Below, piece by piece: positions 7,243 through 15,132 of a stretch of 18,780 nucleotides of DNA. The position numbers were made by a program, and so were the translations under genes. Numbering within the stretch: the stretch's first letter is position 1; each line of letters begins with the position of its first letter. The notes under the pieces are model-generated. The model searched no databases and had not been told where the DNA came from. It saw nothing but the letters and a program-made list of their open reading frames with translations. The stretch is from UBA6168 sp041163745 (GTDB lineage Bacteria; Bacteroidota; Bacteroidia; Chitinophagales; Saprospiraceae): positions 1 to 18,780 of the forward strand of contig JBEAQU010000027.1 in assembly GCA_041163745.1 (NCBI GenBank), in the 5' to 3' direction.

Positions 7243-8919
7243 TCAGAAGGAAACCTCGTCCGTCACACAACCTTCGCTGGCGGACGAGACCACATGGGCA
7301 TATTTCCGGAGCATGCCGGAAAGCTGGCGGACAGGGGCACGCCAGGCTGCACCGCGCCTTTCGATTTCCTCCGGGCTGAGGTCGGCTTCCAGCAGGTTCC
7401 GGTTGGCATCGATGGTGATGGTATCTCCATCCTGCAGGAGGGCTATCAGACCGCCGTCCGCCGCCTCGGGCGTGATATGCCCAACGACGAACCCATGGGT
7501 GCCGCCGCTGAATCGGCCGTCCGTAATCAGCGCCACCGACTTGCCCAGGCCTTCGCCCATGATGGCGGAGGTAGGTTTCAGCATTTCCGGCATCCCCGGG
7601 CCTCCTTTCGGACCGCAATACCGGATGACGACCACGTCCCCTGGTGCTATGCGACGGGCGGAAATGGCCTCGTTGGCAGCATCTTCGGAATCGAACACCT
7701 TGGCTGTGCCGGTGAAGGAAAGGCCTTCCTTTCCGGTGATCTTGGCAACGGCACCCTCGGCGGCCAGGTTGCCGAAAAGGATTTGGATATGACCGGTTTC
7801 CTTGATTGGCTGGTCGAAAGAGCGGATGATATCCTGTCCGGGGCTCAGGCCAGGGAGTTCGGACAGGTTTTCCGCTATGGTCTTTCCGGTGACGGTCAGG
7901 CAGTCTCCGTGCAGGAACCCGTTCTCCAACATCAGTTTCATGACACCGGGGATGCCACCGATTTGAAACAGGTCTTCCATGACGTATTTTCCGCTTGGCT
8001 TGAGGTCCGCCAGGAAAGGTGTCTTGTCGGAAATTCGTTGAAAATCACGAATTTGCAGCGGAACGCCGACCGATTTGGCAATCGCGAGCAAATGAATGAC
8101 TGCATTGGTGGAGCCTCCGAGGACCGTTATCAGGGAAATGGCGTTCTCAAAAGCCTCCCTGGTAAGGATGTCCCTGGGTTTGATGTCTTTCTCCAGCAGA
8201 TTCAACATGGCGGCACCGATGCGGTCGCTGTCCGCTTGCTTGTCAGGATGTTGCGCCGGAATGGCGGCGTTACCAGGAAGACACATGCCCATGACCTCGA
8301 TGGCGGAGGCCATGGTATTGGCGGTGTACATACCGCCGCAGGCACCCGGACCGGGACAGGCGTGACGAACAATCGAACGAAAATCCTCCACCGAAAGTTG
8401 GCCTGCTATTTTCTGGCCGTATGCTTCGAAGACGGAGACGATGTCCAGCGCTTTTCCGGCATGGCAACCCGGGCTGATGGTCCCTCCGTACACCAGGATG
8501 GCAGGCCGGTTGAGCCGGCCGACGGCCATCATGGCTCCCGGCATATTCTTGTCGCAACCCACCACGGCCACAATGCCGTCATACCATTGTGCGGATGCGA
8601 CGGTTTCGATGCTGTCGGCAATGATATCCCGGGAAGGCAAGGAGAATCGCATGCCGGGTGTTCCCATGGAGATGCCGTCGCTGACGCCGATGGTATGGAA
8701 TATCAAACCGATCAAGGATTCCTTGTCCACAGACGACTTGATACGCGAGGCGATGCCGTTCAAATGCATGTTGCACGGGTTACCGTCCCAGCCCGTGCTG
8801 ACGATGCCGATCTGGGGCTTGGCCAGGTCCTCGGTCGTCAGTCCGATGGCGTGCAACATGGCCTGTGCGCCTGGGTGTTCGTCTCCTTGGGTGATCTTTC
8901 GGCTGTATTTGTTTAGCAT
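7243..8919 (-). CDS. ilvD: Dihydroxy-acid dehydratase
   Basis: Iron-sulfur enzyme that dehydrates 2,3-dihydroxy-isovalerate and its isoleucine-branch homologue to the 2-oxoacids used by the transaminase. 558 residues, IlvD/EDD family. The predicted cluster ligands are C49 (WDGNPCN), C122 (GCDKNMPG) and C194 (PGPGACGGMYTANTM). D81 (SDGISMG) and D123-K124 supply the Mg2+ site, K124 being the position carbamylated in characterised members. S471 in DGRFSGGTHGFVVGHI is the likely catalytic base. The three-cysteine pattern with NPCN is compatible with a [2Fe-2S] enzyme of plant/mycobacterial type, but cluster type cannot be settled from sequence alone. It is the first gene of the ilv operon. The start at 8919 (MLNKYSRKITQG) fits the family N-terminus. 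Confidence 0.96.
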   Translation of the reverse strand: MLNKYSRKITQGDEHPGAQAMLHAIGLTTEDLAKPQIGIVSTGWDGNPCNMHLNGIASRIKSSVDKESLIGLIFHTIGVSDGISMGTPGMRFSLPSRDIIADSIETVASAQWYDGIVAVVGCDKNMPGAMMAVGRLNRPAILVYGGTISPGCHAGKALDIVSVFEAYGQKIAGQLSVEDFRSIVRHACPGPGACGGMYTANTMASAIEVMGMCLPGNAAIPAQHPDKQADSDRIGAAMLNLLEKDIKPRDILTREAFENAISLITVLGGSTNAVIHLLAIAKSVGVPLQIRDFQRISDKTPFLADLKPSGKYVMEDLFQIGGIPGVMKLMLENGFLHGDCLTVTGKTIAENLSELPGLSPGQDIIRSFDQPIKETGHIQILFGNLAAEGAVAKITGKEGLSFTGTAKVFDSEDAANEAISARRIAPGDVVVIRYCGPKGGPGMPEMLKPTSAIMGEGLGKSVALITDGRFSGGTHGFVVGHITPEAADGGLIALLQDGDTITIDANRNLLEADLSPEEIERRGAAWRAPVRQLSGMLRKYAHVVSSASEGCVTDEVSF

Positions 8920-9138
8920 GACGAATTCGTTTGAAAATCGATGACATCCGGGGAAAATGCCTGGCGGAGCGCAGCATCCGTAGCTGGGTCGGAAGCTCCA
9001 GCGAAGACATCCGCCGTAACCCTACTTTAGGCTGTCGAATGTTTCCGTTCGGCTAATTTCAAGATTTGTGCAGGACTATGACAAACCAACCACCACAGAA
9101 ATTCCCTGGAAATACAGCCCGTAAATCCGCCCTGCCAT
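8920..9138 (-). promoter_or_regulatory. ilv operon 5' leader with candidate leader peptide
   Basis: About 150 nt upstream of ilvD, a 20-codon reading frame (ATG at 9138, TAG at 9078-9076) ends with ISVVVGL. Seven of its 20 residues are Ile, Leu or Val. Between it and ilvD the transcript can fold in more than one way. One option is an imperfect hairpin AGCtTCCG/CGGAtGCT (8997-8990 with 8980-8973). Another is a pairing of GGCGGA (9016-9011) with TCCGCC (8968-8963), which competes with GGAGC/GCTCC. Only a short T-run (CATTTTCCC) follows. This layout resembles ribosome-mediated attenuation as known for proteobacterial ilv operons. The peptide is short enough to occur by chance and no strong terminator is visible, so this is a hypothesis. 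Confidence 0.3.
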
Positions 9139-9437
9139 GGGACAGGTATGCCCGCATCACGATATTCTGTGGACGCTGTTCGATTTACAGCCCTCCCTTG
9201 CACCTCTCAACAACGGTATTTCAAGAGAAAAACACTTACGGTAACTGTACAAGAAAATGCAGGTTTGATGAAAGCGCGCCTGTCTATACTCTATACATAT
9301 TAAAATATTCAAAATTCAAACCAATATGACTGCCGCCCCGAACTTTTTCCTTACCGGTTTATTTACCTACCGGAAAGCCACATACCTAAAAAATGGGTTA
9401 TTTACACTTCCCAAAAAATGAGGGACAACCGAACGCC
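9139..9437. promoter_or_regulatory. Divergent control region between the ilv operon and marR
   Basis: No convincing gene is present in this stretch; an 87-codon plus-strand frame at 9066-9329 has no recognisable content. An AT-rich segment at about 9283-9330, with a tandem TCTATAC repeat (9283-9296), is the likeliest place for promoters, but no clean TAnnTTTG box is seen on either strand. Closer to marR, CCGGT (9354-9358) and ACCGG (9369-9373) form an inverted repeat with a 10-nt spacer, and TACCGG is also directly repeated there. This is a possible operator for the MarR-family product. Confidence 0.4.
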
Positions 9438-9887
9438 ATGAAAATAGAAGCTGAAATCAGGCAGGAAAAATTCCAAAACAACCTCCAGAAGGCCCAGGTC
9501 AATATCCTGTTCACCGCAAGCTGGTTGAGCTTGCGGCAGAAAGGATTGCTGATGCCGTTCGGCATTTCCCCACAGCAGTTCAATGTGCTGAGAATCGTTC
9601 GGGGCTTCCGTCGACCGATGTGTATCCGGGAGCTGACCAGCCGGATGCTGGACAAATCGTCCAACGCATCCAGGTTGGTGGTCAAACTCATTGACAAAGG
9701 GCTGGTGACCAAGGAGACCAATCCGGCAGACCACCGTTTCGCAGCGATATGGCTGACGGAAGCCGGTCTCGATTTGCTTGAGAAAGCCTCGGAGGTCATC
9801 GCCAAAGATACTGCGCAAGCCGGAAACTTTCTGACGGAGGCGGAGGCAGGTATGCTCAGCGACCTGCTCGACAAGCTGCGAGGATGA
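9438..9887 (+). CDS. MarR-family transcriptional regulator
   Basis: 149-residue winged helix-turn-helix protein that would bind DNA as a dimer. The N-terminal dimerisation helix is rich in Lys, Glu and Gln (MKIEAEIRQEKFQNNLQKAQ). The DNA-binding core contains FGISPQQFNVLRIVRG, then the recognition region CIRELTSRMLDKSSNASRLVVKLIDKGLV. The wing follows with the hallmark DHRFAAIWLTEAGLDLLEKA (D and R of the DxR motif), and a C-terminal dimerisation helix closes the protein. The frame is open from an ATG at 9393, but the ATG at 9438 matches how Bacteroidota relatives of this subfamily begin. It is followed 123 nt later by a yceI-family gene, a pairing common in Bacteroidota, so YceI is the probable target along with autoregulation. 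The ligand is unknown. Confidence 0.9.
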   Translation: MKIEAEIRQEKFQNNLQKAQVNILFTASWLSLRQKGLLMPFGISPQQFNVLRIVRGFRRPMCIRELTSRMLDKSSNASRLVVKLIDKGLVTKETNPADHRFAAIWLTEAGLDLLEKASEVIAKDTAQAGNFLTEAEAGMLSDLLDKLRG

Positions 9888-9899
9888 AAATGAAATCCT

Positions 9900-9959
9900 A
9901 CAGGCAGGGCCCTTCCCGCGTTTTTTTCGAGCGTCGAAACATTCTCCACAATTGCCTGT
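9900..9959 (+). promoter_or_regulatory. Nested inverted repeats in the marR-yceI gap
   Basis: TTTCGA-gcg-TCGAAA (9925-9939) is a 15-bp palindrome of a size suited to a MarR dimer. It sits inside a wider inverted repeat ACAGGCA (9900-9906) / TGCCTGT (9953-9959). A run of seven T (9921-9927) leads into the inner palindrome, and an 8-bp palindrome ATGTACAT lies just beyond (9966-9973). This could be an operator controlling yceI, or a folded RNA end of the marR transcript. The sequence shows the symmetry only. Confidence 0.4.
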
Positions 9960-10010
9960 TAATACATGTACATACATCTATTTATTCCTTCACCAAAACA
10001 CAATTTAAAA

Positions 10011-10619
10011 ATGAAGCAGGTACAGAAATTTTCCAAGCTATGGATGGCCATCATGGTCTTCGGTTCGCTTTCCTTCACCAACCCACCTGCCGGTGGCAGT
10101 TACCAGGTGAACGCCGCGCAGAGCATGGTGCAATGGAAAGGATACAAAGTGACAGGCGAGCATTACGGTGTGGTCAGCTTACAGAGCGGAACCTTGGAGC
10201 TTGACGACAAGGGTATGTTCACAGCGGGCAGCTTCGTAGTGGACATGGGCTCCATCACGGTACAGGACATACAAGGCGGCGGGAAGGAAAAGTTGGAGGG
10301 GCATCTCAAGTCCGACGACTTCTTCGGGGTGGGGAATCATCCCACGGCACGCTTCCAGACGACTCGGGTCATCTCCCGTGGCAAGCCGGGTGAATATAAG
10401 GTCATCGGGAACATGACCATCAAGAACATCACCAAAGAAATCAAATTCGACGCCGTTGTGCAGGAAACGGATGGACAATTGACCGCGACGGCCACTTTGA
10501 AGTTGGACCGTTCTGACTACGACGTCCGTTTCGGCAGTGGCAGTTTCTTCGACGAACTCGGCGACAGAACCATCTATGACGAGTTTGATCTTGTCGTGCA
10601 GCTCAAGGCTGGAAAGTAA
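10011..10619 (+). CDS. Secreted YceI-family protein
   Basis: 202-residue exported lipocalin-like protein. An N-terminal signal sequence (KLWMAIMVFGSLSFTNPPAGG, about 10-29, shown in part) leads to the YceI domain, which opens YQVNAAQSMVQWKGYKVTGEHYG. Family landmarks follow: GSFVVDMGSI, then HLKSDDFFGVGNHPTARF (98-115), then MTIKNITKEIKFDAVV, ending in the DEFDLVVQLKAGK strand. Characterised YceI proteins bind long amphiphilic polyisoprenoid lipids in a beta-barrel; whether this one does is inference. The frame is open from 9966, but the ATG at 10011 directly precedes the signal peptide. It lies downstream of the MarR gene and is probably controlled by it. A strong terminator follows 20 nt after the stop. 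Confidence 0.92.
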   Translation: MKQVQKFSKLWMAIMVFGSLSFTNPPAGGSYQVNAAQSMVQWKGYKVTGEHYGVVSLQSGTLELDDKGMFTAGSFVVDMGSITVQDIQGGGKEKLEGHLKSDDFFGVGNHPTARFQTTRVISRGKPGEYKVIGNMTIKNITKEIKFDAVVQETDGQLTATATLKLDRSDYDVRFGSGSFFDELGDRTIYDEFDLVVQLKAGK

Positions 10620-10639
10620 TATTTTCGATTCTTTGAGAG

Positions 10640-10675
10640 AAAAAAGCGAATCCGTGTGCACGGATTCGCTTTTTT
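10640..10675. terminator. Bidirectional intrinsic terminator between yceI and the protease gene
   Basis: A perfect stem AGCGAATCCG/CGGATTCGCT (10645-10654 with 10661-10670), extendable through GTG/CAC, is flanked by A6 (10640-10645) on the left and T7 (10670-10676) on the right. It therefore works as a stem plus T-run on both strands. It serves yceI (plus, ending at 10619) and the convergent protease gene (minus, ending at 10699). Confidence 0.92.
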
Positions 10676-10698
10676 TCTTTCGTAAAGTCAGCACGTTG

Positions 10699-13600
10699 TC
10701 AATGTTGAAGCACCATGCGTTTGGTGATGTGTTGCCCAGCTGACAGGAGTTCCACCAGGTATATGCCGGCCGGAAGTCCTGATCCGTCGAATGTCCAGAC
10801 CTGACGACCGTTGCGGACCGCATCCGAGCGCTGTGCCAGCAATTGGCCTGTCACGGAAAGCAGCCGGACGGTGATGTCGGCAGTCATGTCGCTGTGGATG
10901 TGTAGCCGTATGTCGGAAGGACTGGGATTGGGATGCACGGCAAGGGACAATCCGGGTGTCGGGGCCGGCAGGACGGTTCCAACAAGTATGTCCAGCTCCC
11001 TGGTAACGCTCATTGTTCCACAATCGTTGGTTGCGGAGAGGGTGACCGAATAAATGCCCGGTTCTGCATAGGTATGCTGTGGCGCGTTGTTCAGGGAGAA
11101 GTTGCCGTCACCGAAGTCCCAGAGGTAGCCCAAACCGTTCAGAGAGGTATTGTCGAAGGTGACCGTGTTTCCGGACAGGACGAATTCAAAACCAGGGGAT
11201 GGCAGGGGATCGACTTCGATGTTGCTTTCCCAAACGGAAAAACCGAGGTCGTTGGTCACGGTAAGGGTAGGGGTTACGATTCCCGGTTGGCCATAGACGA
11301 CGGAGAACGGGCCTGCGCCGAGACCGGTGGCCGGAGTTGCACCGCTGCCGAAGTCCCATTCATAGGACAGATCCCCGCCGGTGGCGGTGCTGGTGAATGT
11401 CACCGGGAGACCCTGGCAAAGGATGGAGTCCGAGGTCTGGAAACCGGCGACCGGTGGCAGGTAGTCGAACAGCTGGATATTGTCCACATACAGGGAATTG
11501 CCGTAACCGCAAACGTTGACGAACCTAAGCTGAACTGTTTTTCCGACGAAAGCGGACAGGTCGATTGTCTCTTTCCGCCACTGGTTTGAAGAATTGGGAG
11601 TGAACACGCTGGTCTGTGGATTCACGGTTGCCAACTCGTCCTTGAACTTTTCATAGAGCACCCCACCGAAGGACCACCCGCAATCTTCATAAATTTCCAC
11701 CCGGAGTCCATCGAAATAATCATCGTTGTAGTAAGCGTAAGCCAGGTCGAATGACAGATAGGGTAGGGAGGCGTCACCTAAGTCCACCGGTACGGTGCGG
11801 AGGATATCCTCGGCACCGAAGGCGGCGTAATCATAATTGTTGACGAATGCGGCAGCGGTAGCGCTGCCATTGGCACCGAAGGCCGTCTTCCGAGTCCATG
11901 TGATGTCCTGGTCAGCGTTTCCGACCGTATAGGAGGGCGGCGGGAAATCCGGATTTTCGAACCCTTCCGCATAATCCGTGATGGCCGGCTGGACGGACAG
12001 CAACGCCAGCTGGAAAGTATGGACAGCCGTGTCGTTGAAAAGGAACTGGTCACCCGGCAGGGCGGTGAAGACCCTTATGGTATGCGGCCCCGGATCCAGG
12101 GTTGGCAACGGCGTCAGGAAGGTATAGGCCAGGGTTTCCCCGGCTGCGACGTTTGGCAGGAATTCCTGTACGGGTGGCTCATCATCCAAGCGGTAGGTGA
12201 CAGGCAGGTCGGTGATAGCCTGCAACCCGTCGTTCCGCAGCGCTATACGGACGGTAAGTTCAGTGCCCTCGCAGGCTTCCAGGTCGCCGGAACCAGGCGA
12301 CAGGATGGTTTGGACCAGGGCATCGAGTTGTTGCGGACAGTTGAGCAGGCCGCCTTGGTATGGAATGGCAACGGTACGTTCGCTTCGCAAGGCTCCCTCT
12401 GCCAGCGTGCGGATGGCGATCCAATGTTCCTCGAAAGGGTTGCCGTTGATAGGCGGGATCGACGTGTAAGGCGTATCGACAGTATCGACGGGTTCCATAT
12501 AAAGGTCTCCCAAAAGATTGATTTCATAGCTGACGGGGCCGCTGGAAGAAATTGGTTCTACGGGATTCCATTCGATGTGAATGGCATCCGGGCATACGGA
12601 GCTGACCACCAACCCGTTCGGACGGGCGAGGATGTCAAACGGAGCCGCGGTCTGGTCGCTGTGGCCGGCGGAGGAAATCCTCAGCTGGAAGTGGCCGGCC
12701 GCGTCGGCAGGAACGACCCAGTCGAGGAAGGTGGTGCCGGGCGGGACCATACCCACCACGCTGAGCGGCATCATGTTTTCATCCAGCCATTCAACCAGGA
12801 TGCTGTCGGAAATACCTATGCCGTCCCAATGAATTCGTACCGTATCAGACGGGCCGAAACTTTCGCCGCCGGTCGGGTGGGTCAAGGTAAGGCCGGGCTC
12901 CAGAAACTCCCAAACCACCCAGTAGTCATGTTCGCCGAACGGGATTTCCGAACCGATTACTTCCAAGGTATAGGAGCCGGGAACGGGATACGCGATGGAA
13001 ACCTGTTCCATATTGTTGAGGTTGTCAACCCCTTTGACAGCGGGTGATTGAAGGGCGTTGACGTTGGGAGTCGGGTCCAGCACCCAGGGGAGATGGATGG
13101 TCGTGTCGGAGGAAACCAGGCGGATATTCAGATCGTTCACCAAGGCCTTGGTCGTCATGACGGAGGCTGCGGGATCATGCCAATAAACCATAACCCTTGC
13201 TTCCTTCATTCCGTCCGGGATCTGTATAGGGTGCGTATTGGTGGCGCCTGCTTCGACTGTCGCCCAGAGATAACGTTGTTCCTCCAGGACCGTAACGGCA
13301 CGCAGGGCATTGACATGTCCCCAACCGAAACGGAAATCAGGACCGACATTGCCCAGGTCGTTGGCGCCGTTCAGCAGGGCGGCCTTCAGCAGAGCGGCAG
13401 GAGCGGTTTCCCCATTGTTCAATTCGCGGTAGGCCTGGTGAAGCTGCGCCATGACCCCCGCAATACCCGGAGCTGCGGCGGAGGTGCCGCCGAACACCTG
13501 ATAAGTGTTTCCTTCGTCCGTAGACACCTGGCCCTGCCCGTGGGCGGCGATGTCGGGCTTCAACCGGCCGTCGTGTGCAGGGCCGCGGCTCGAAGAGTTC

Positions 13601-14796
13601 GCCAGTTCGGTGTCGGCATCGAGATTGGCGGTGGTGATGCAGTTCTTGGCCTGTTTGTGCCCCCCGGTGATGTTACCCCATTGGTTGCCGGCACCATATC
13701 CGCAATTGGTGTTGTTGGAATTGCCGGCGGAAAAAACGTGCATCAGGGTGGGAAACAGGTACAGTTGCTGGTCGACGGTTTCCGTGATGGCGGTATAACC
13801 TGTATTGCAGCCGTTGGAATAGGAGGAGTTCGTCACCAGCACGTCCTGTTGCGTATGGAGGTCCATCGTTTCATCCAGAAAATCGGCTTCGTAGTTGACC
13901 ACATACAGAAAAGAGCCGGAAGCCATTCCCTTTTGTCGTGGGTCCAGGTTGCCGGCACCGCCCATGATACCTCCGACCCCATCGCCATGGCTACCGATCT
14001 GTGGTTCGGTGAGACTGTTGTCGATACGGCCCTTGAAATCAATGTGAGGCCCCACGGCCCCGTCGTCGCGAACCAGGATATGGACACCGGATCCGTCGTA
14101 ATGGCGGCCGCCGGGAAAGGATGCGTCGATTGCATTGGAACGATGGATGGCACGTCCGTTCACATCATCCGGGACATCCGGCTCCGGAACGGCATCCAGA
14201 AATGCGACCCATGGCAAAGCGGCGATGCTGCCGATCTGTGCTTCGGCAACGGAGATGCGCAGGAAATTGTCGAAACTGTTCTGTCTGAGCACCTCGATGC
14301 CGTGCGTCGCGCAAGCTTCCAATACCGACGGTCGGTCGAGATGACGGTGATACTTCAACATCAGCTCGATTCGGCCTCCGGACCGGATCCAGGAAGGCAG
14401 TTCCGGCCGGAGAAGGTCTTGTCGGACTTTCATGCTGGGTGAAAGCGGATGGAAGGCGACGAATCCGGAACGAGAGAGCAGTTCCTCACCGACGTTGATC
14501 GGCAAGGATACCAGGTACACATGATGGGGAAGGTATTCCAGGAGGCGGATTCCTTCCGCCAGCAGGTTTGCCTGGGTCTCTTTGTCCGGCAGTAGGTCCG
14601 TTTGCATGAGGCAGACATGGGATTCTTGCCATGGCAAGCCGAGCAGTTTGTCACGGTTGCCGGAGAGCTCCTCCACCGGATGCCAGGCAGTCAGCGTGGA
14701 CGGAGCATGAAAGAGAATGTCCGGCTTGGTCTGGGCGTGCAGGGGAAGGGTAAGCAAACCAGCCTGCAGCAGAAGGAGAAGAATGATTCTTTTCAT
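10699..14796 (-). CDS. T9SS-exported subtilisin-like (S8) serine protease with PKD domains and type A sorting domain
   Basis: 1365-residue exported protease. Residues 1-22 are a signal peptide (MKRIILLLLLQAGLLTLPLHAQ, shown in part). About 25-205 is a region without catalytic motifs that probably acts as a pro-region. The S8 domain (about 215-505) has D244 (VRDDG), H270 (GSHGDGVGG), the oxyanion Asn N359 (FSAGN) and S439 (GGTSAAAPGIAG), so all active-site residues are present. About 510-632 is a jelly-roll P-like domain. An Ig-like domain (about 635-722), a fibronectin III-like segment (about 725-812) and a CARDB-like segment (about 835-925) follow. About 940-1110 is a cleaved-adhesin/MAM-like domain (ending LYVDNIQLF). 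Two PKD domains are at about 1115-1196 and 1200-1272 (YLWDFGDG). The C-terminal T9SS type A sorting domain is at about 1283-1365 (VHPNPSPSDIRLHI, GIYLVELLSAGQHITKRMV). It stands alone, and convergent yceI ends behind the shared terminator. The substrate is unknown. Confidence 0.95.
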   Translation of the reverse strand: MKRIILLLLLQAGLLTLPLHAQTKPDILFHAPSTLTAWHPVEELSGNRDKLLGLPWQESHVCLMQTDLLPDKETQANLLAEGIRLLEYLPHHVYLVSLPINVGEELLSRSGFVAFHPLSPSMKVRQDLLRPELPSWIRSGGRIELMLKYHRHLDRPSVLEACATHGIEVLRQNSFDNFLRISVAEAQIGSIAALPWVAFLDAVPEPDVPDDVNGRAIHRSNAIDASFPGGRHYDGSGVHILVRDDGAVGPHIDFKGRIDNSLTEPQIGSHGDGVGGIMGGAGNLDPRQKGMASGSFLYVVNYEADFLDETMDLHTQQDVLVTNSSYSNGCNTGYTAITETVDQQLYLFPTLMHVFSAGNSNNTNCGYGAGNQWGNITGGHKQAKNCITTANLDADTELANSSSRGPAHDGRLKPDIAAHGQGQVSTDEGNTYQVFGGTSAAAPGIAGVMAQLHQAYRELNNGETAPAALLKAALLNGANDLGNVGPDFRFGWGHVNALRAVTVLEEQRYLWATVEAGATNTHPIQIPDGMKEARVMVYWHDPAASVMTTKALVNDLNIRLVSSDTTIHLPWVLDPTPNVNALQSPAVKGVDNLNNMEQVSIAYPVPGSYTLEVIGSEIPFGEHDYWVVWEFLEPGLTLTHPTGGESFGPSDTVRIHWDGIGISDSILVEWLDENMMPLSVVGMVPPGTTFLDWVVPADAAGHFQLRISSAGHSDQTAAPFDILARPNGLVVSSVCPDAIHIEWNPVEPISSSGPVSYEINLLGDLYMEPVDTVDTPYTSIPPINGNPFEEHWIAIRTLAEGALRSERTVAIPYQGGLLNCPQQLDALVQTILSPGSGDLEACEGTELTVRIALRNDGLQAITDLPVTYRLDDEPPVQEFLPNVAAGETLAYTFLTPLPTLDPGPHTIRVFTALPGDQFLFNDTAVHTFQLALLSVQPAITDYAEGFENPDFPPPSYTVGNADQDITWTRKTAFGANGSATAAAFVNNYDYAAFGAEDILRTVPVDLGDASLPYLSFDLAYAYYNDDYFDGLRVEIYEDCGWSFGGVLYEKFKDELATVNPQTSVFTPNSSNQWRKETIDLSAFVGKTVQLRFVNVCGYGNSLYVDNIQLFDYLPPVAGFQTSDSILCQGLPVTFTSTATGGDLSYEWDFGSGATPATGLGAGPFSVVYGQPGIVTPTLTVTNDLGFSVWESNIEVDPLPSPGFEFVLSGNTVTFDNTSLNGLGYLWDFGDGNFSLNNAPQHTYAEPGIYSVTLSATNDCGTMSVTRELDILVGTVLPAPTPGLSLAVHPNPSPSDIRLHIHSDMTADITVRLLSVTGQLLAQRSDAVRNGRQVWTFDGSGLPAGIYLVELLSAGQHITKRMVLQH

Positions 14797-14897
14797 TGTT
14801 ACCTATGGATTGGTGTTCGACCGATGCCGGCATGGCACCTTTTTCCATCGGTGTAAGCCTACGACAAGGAGGCTACCGACAGGCGGGTGCAAAATAA
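14797..14897 (-). promoter_or_regulatory. 5' region of the protease gene with a -7-like box and UTR hairpin
   Basis: On the minus strand TTATTTTG (14897-14890) matches seven of eight positions of the Bacteroidota -7 box TAnnTTTG, about 95 nt before the start codon; no matching -33 TTG is evident. The predicted UTR can fold on ACCGATG/CATCGGT (14820-14826 with 14846-14852), and a perfect 10-bp palindrome ATGCCGGCAT (14824-14833) overlaps that stem. The remainder of the 336-nt gap to the next gene (14797-15132) holds the plus-strand promoter and a short repeat listed separately, with no further gene. Confidence 0.35.
14870..14885 (+). repeat. Short direct repeat, copy 1 (upstream of the coiled-coil gene)
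   Basis: AGGCTACCGACAGGCG recurs as AGGCTTACCGACAGGCG at 15683-15699, differing by one inserted T. The two copies are in direct orientation and flank the coiled-coil gene. A looser relative (CTACGACAAGG, 14859-14869) adjoins this copy. The match may be chance. Confidence 0.45.
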
Positions 14898-15007
14898 TGA
14901 ATTGAACCATAGGGTAGGTACCTTGCACAAAGAATAGGCAACAGAGGGCGGCGACAGAAATGGAAACGGGTAATTATTATTATCATTATCAGGACGAACA
15001 GGTTTCA

Positions 15008-15015
15008 TATCTTTG
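15008..15015 (+). promoter_or_regulatory. Bacteroidota-type -7 promoter box
   Basis: TATCTTTG matches TAnnTTTG exactly and is followed by CAGAAACC, a typical sequence around the start of Bacteroidota transcripts. A run of TTA/TCA-like triplets (14971-14990) lies just upstream as an AT-rich element. No TTG is found at the expected -33 distance. Transcription would start near 15021, which places the ATG at 15013 before the transcript and favours 15133 as the start of the next gene. Confidence 0.6.
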
Positions 15016-15132
15016 CAGAAACCGGTCGCAGAGGATTGCCATCCGGAATCATACCGGCGGGCCGGTCCGGACGGGTCGTTTGTTCCTACAACCGCGCAAG
15101 TCCGGGTTTCCGCTTGCAACAGCGTGAAGAAC

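Noticed and set aside
5434..8916. 1160-codon open frame on the plus strand opposite ilvB-ilvD
   Set aside because: It mirrors the codon phase of two unmistakable genes, has no recognisable domain, and is explained by absence of TTA/CTA/TCA codons in the real genes.
9066..9329. 87-codon plus-strand frame in the ilvD-marR gap
   Set aside because: No domain, odd composition, and it covers the AT-rich promoter region.
10179..10823. 214-codon minus-strand frame over yceI and the end of the protease gene
   Set aside because: It overlaps two well-supported genes and the bidirectional terminator, and has no recognisable content.
12019..14442. Long plus-strand open frames (12019-13047, 13048-14442) opposite the S8 protease
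   Set aside because: Same mirrored frame as the protease; composition is unlike a real protein and no motifs are present.
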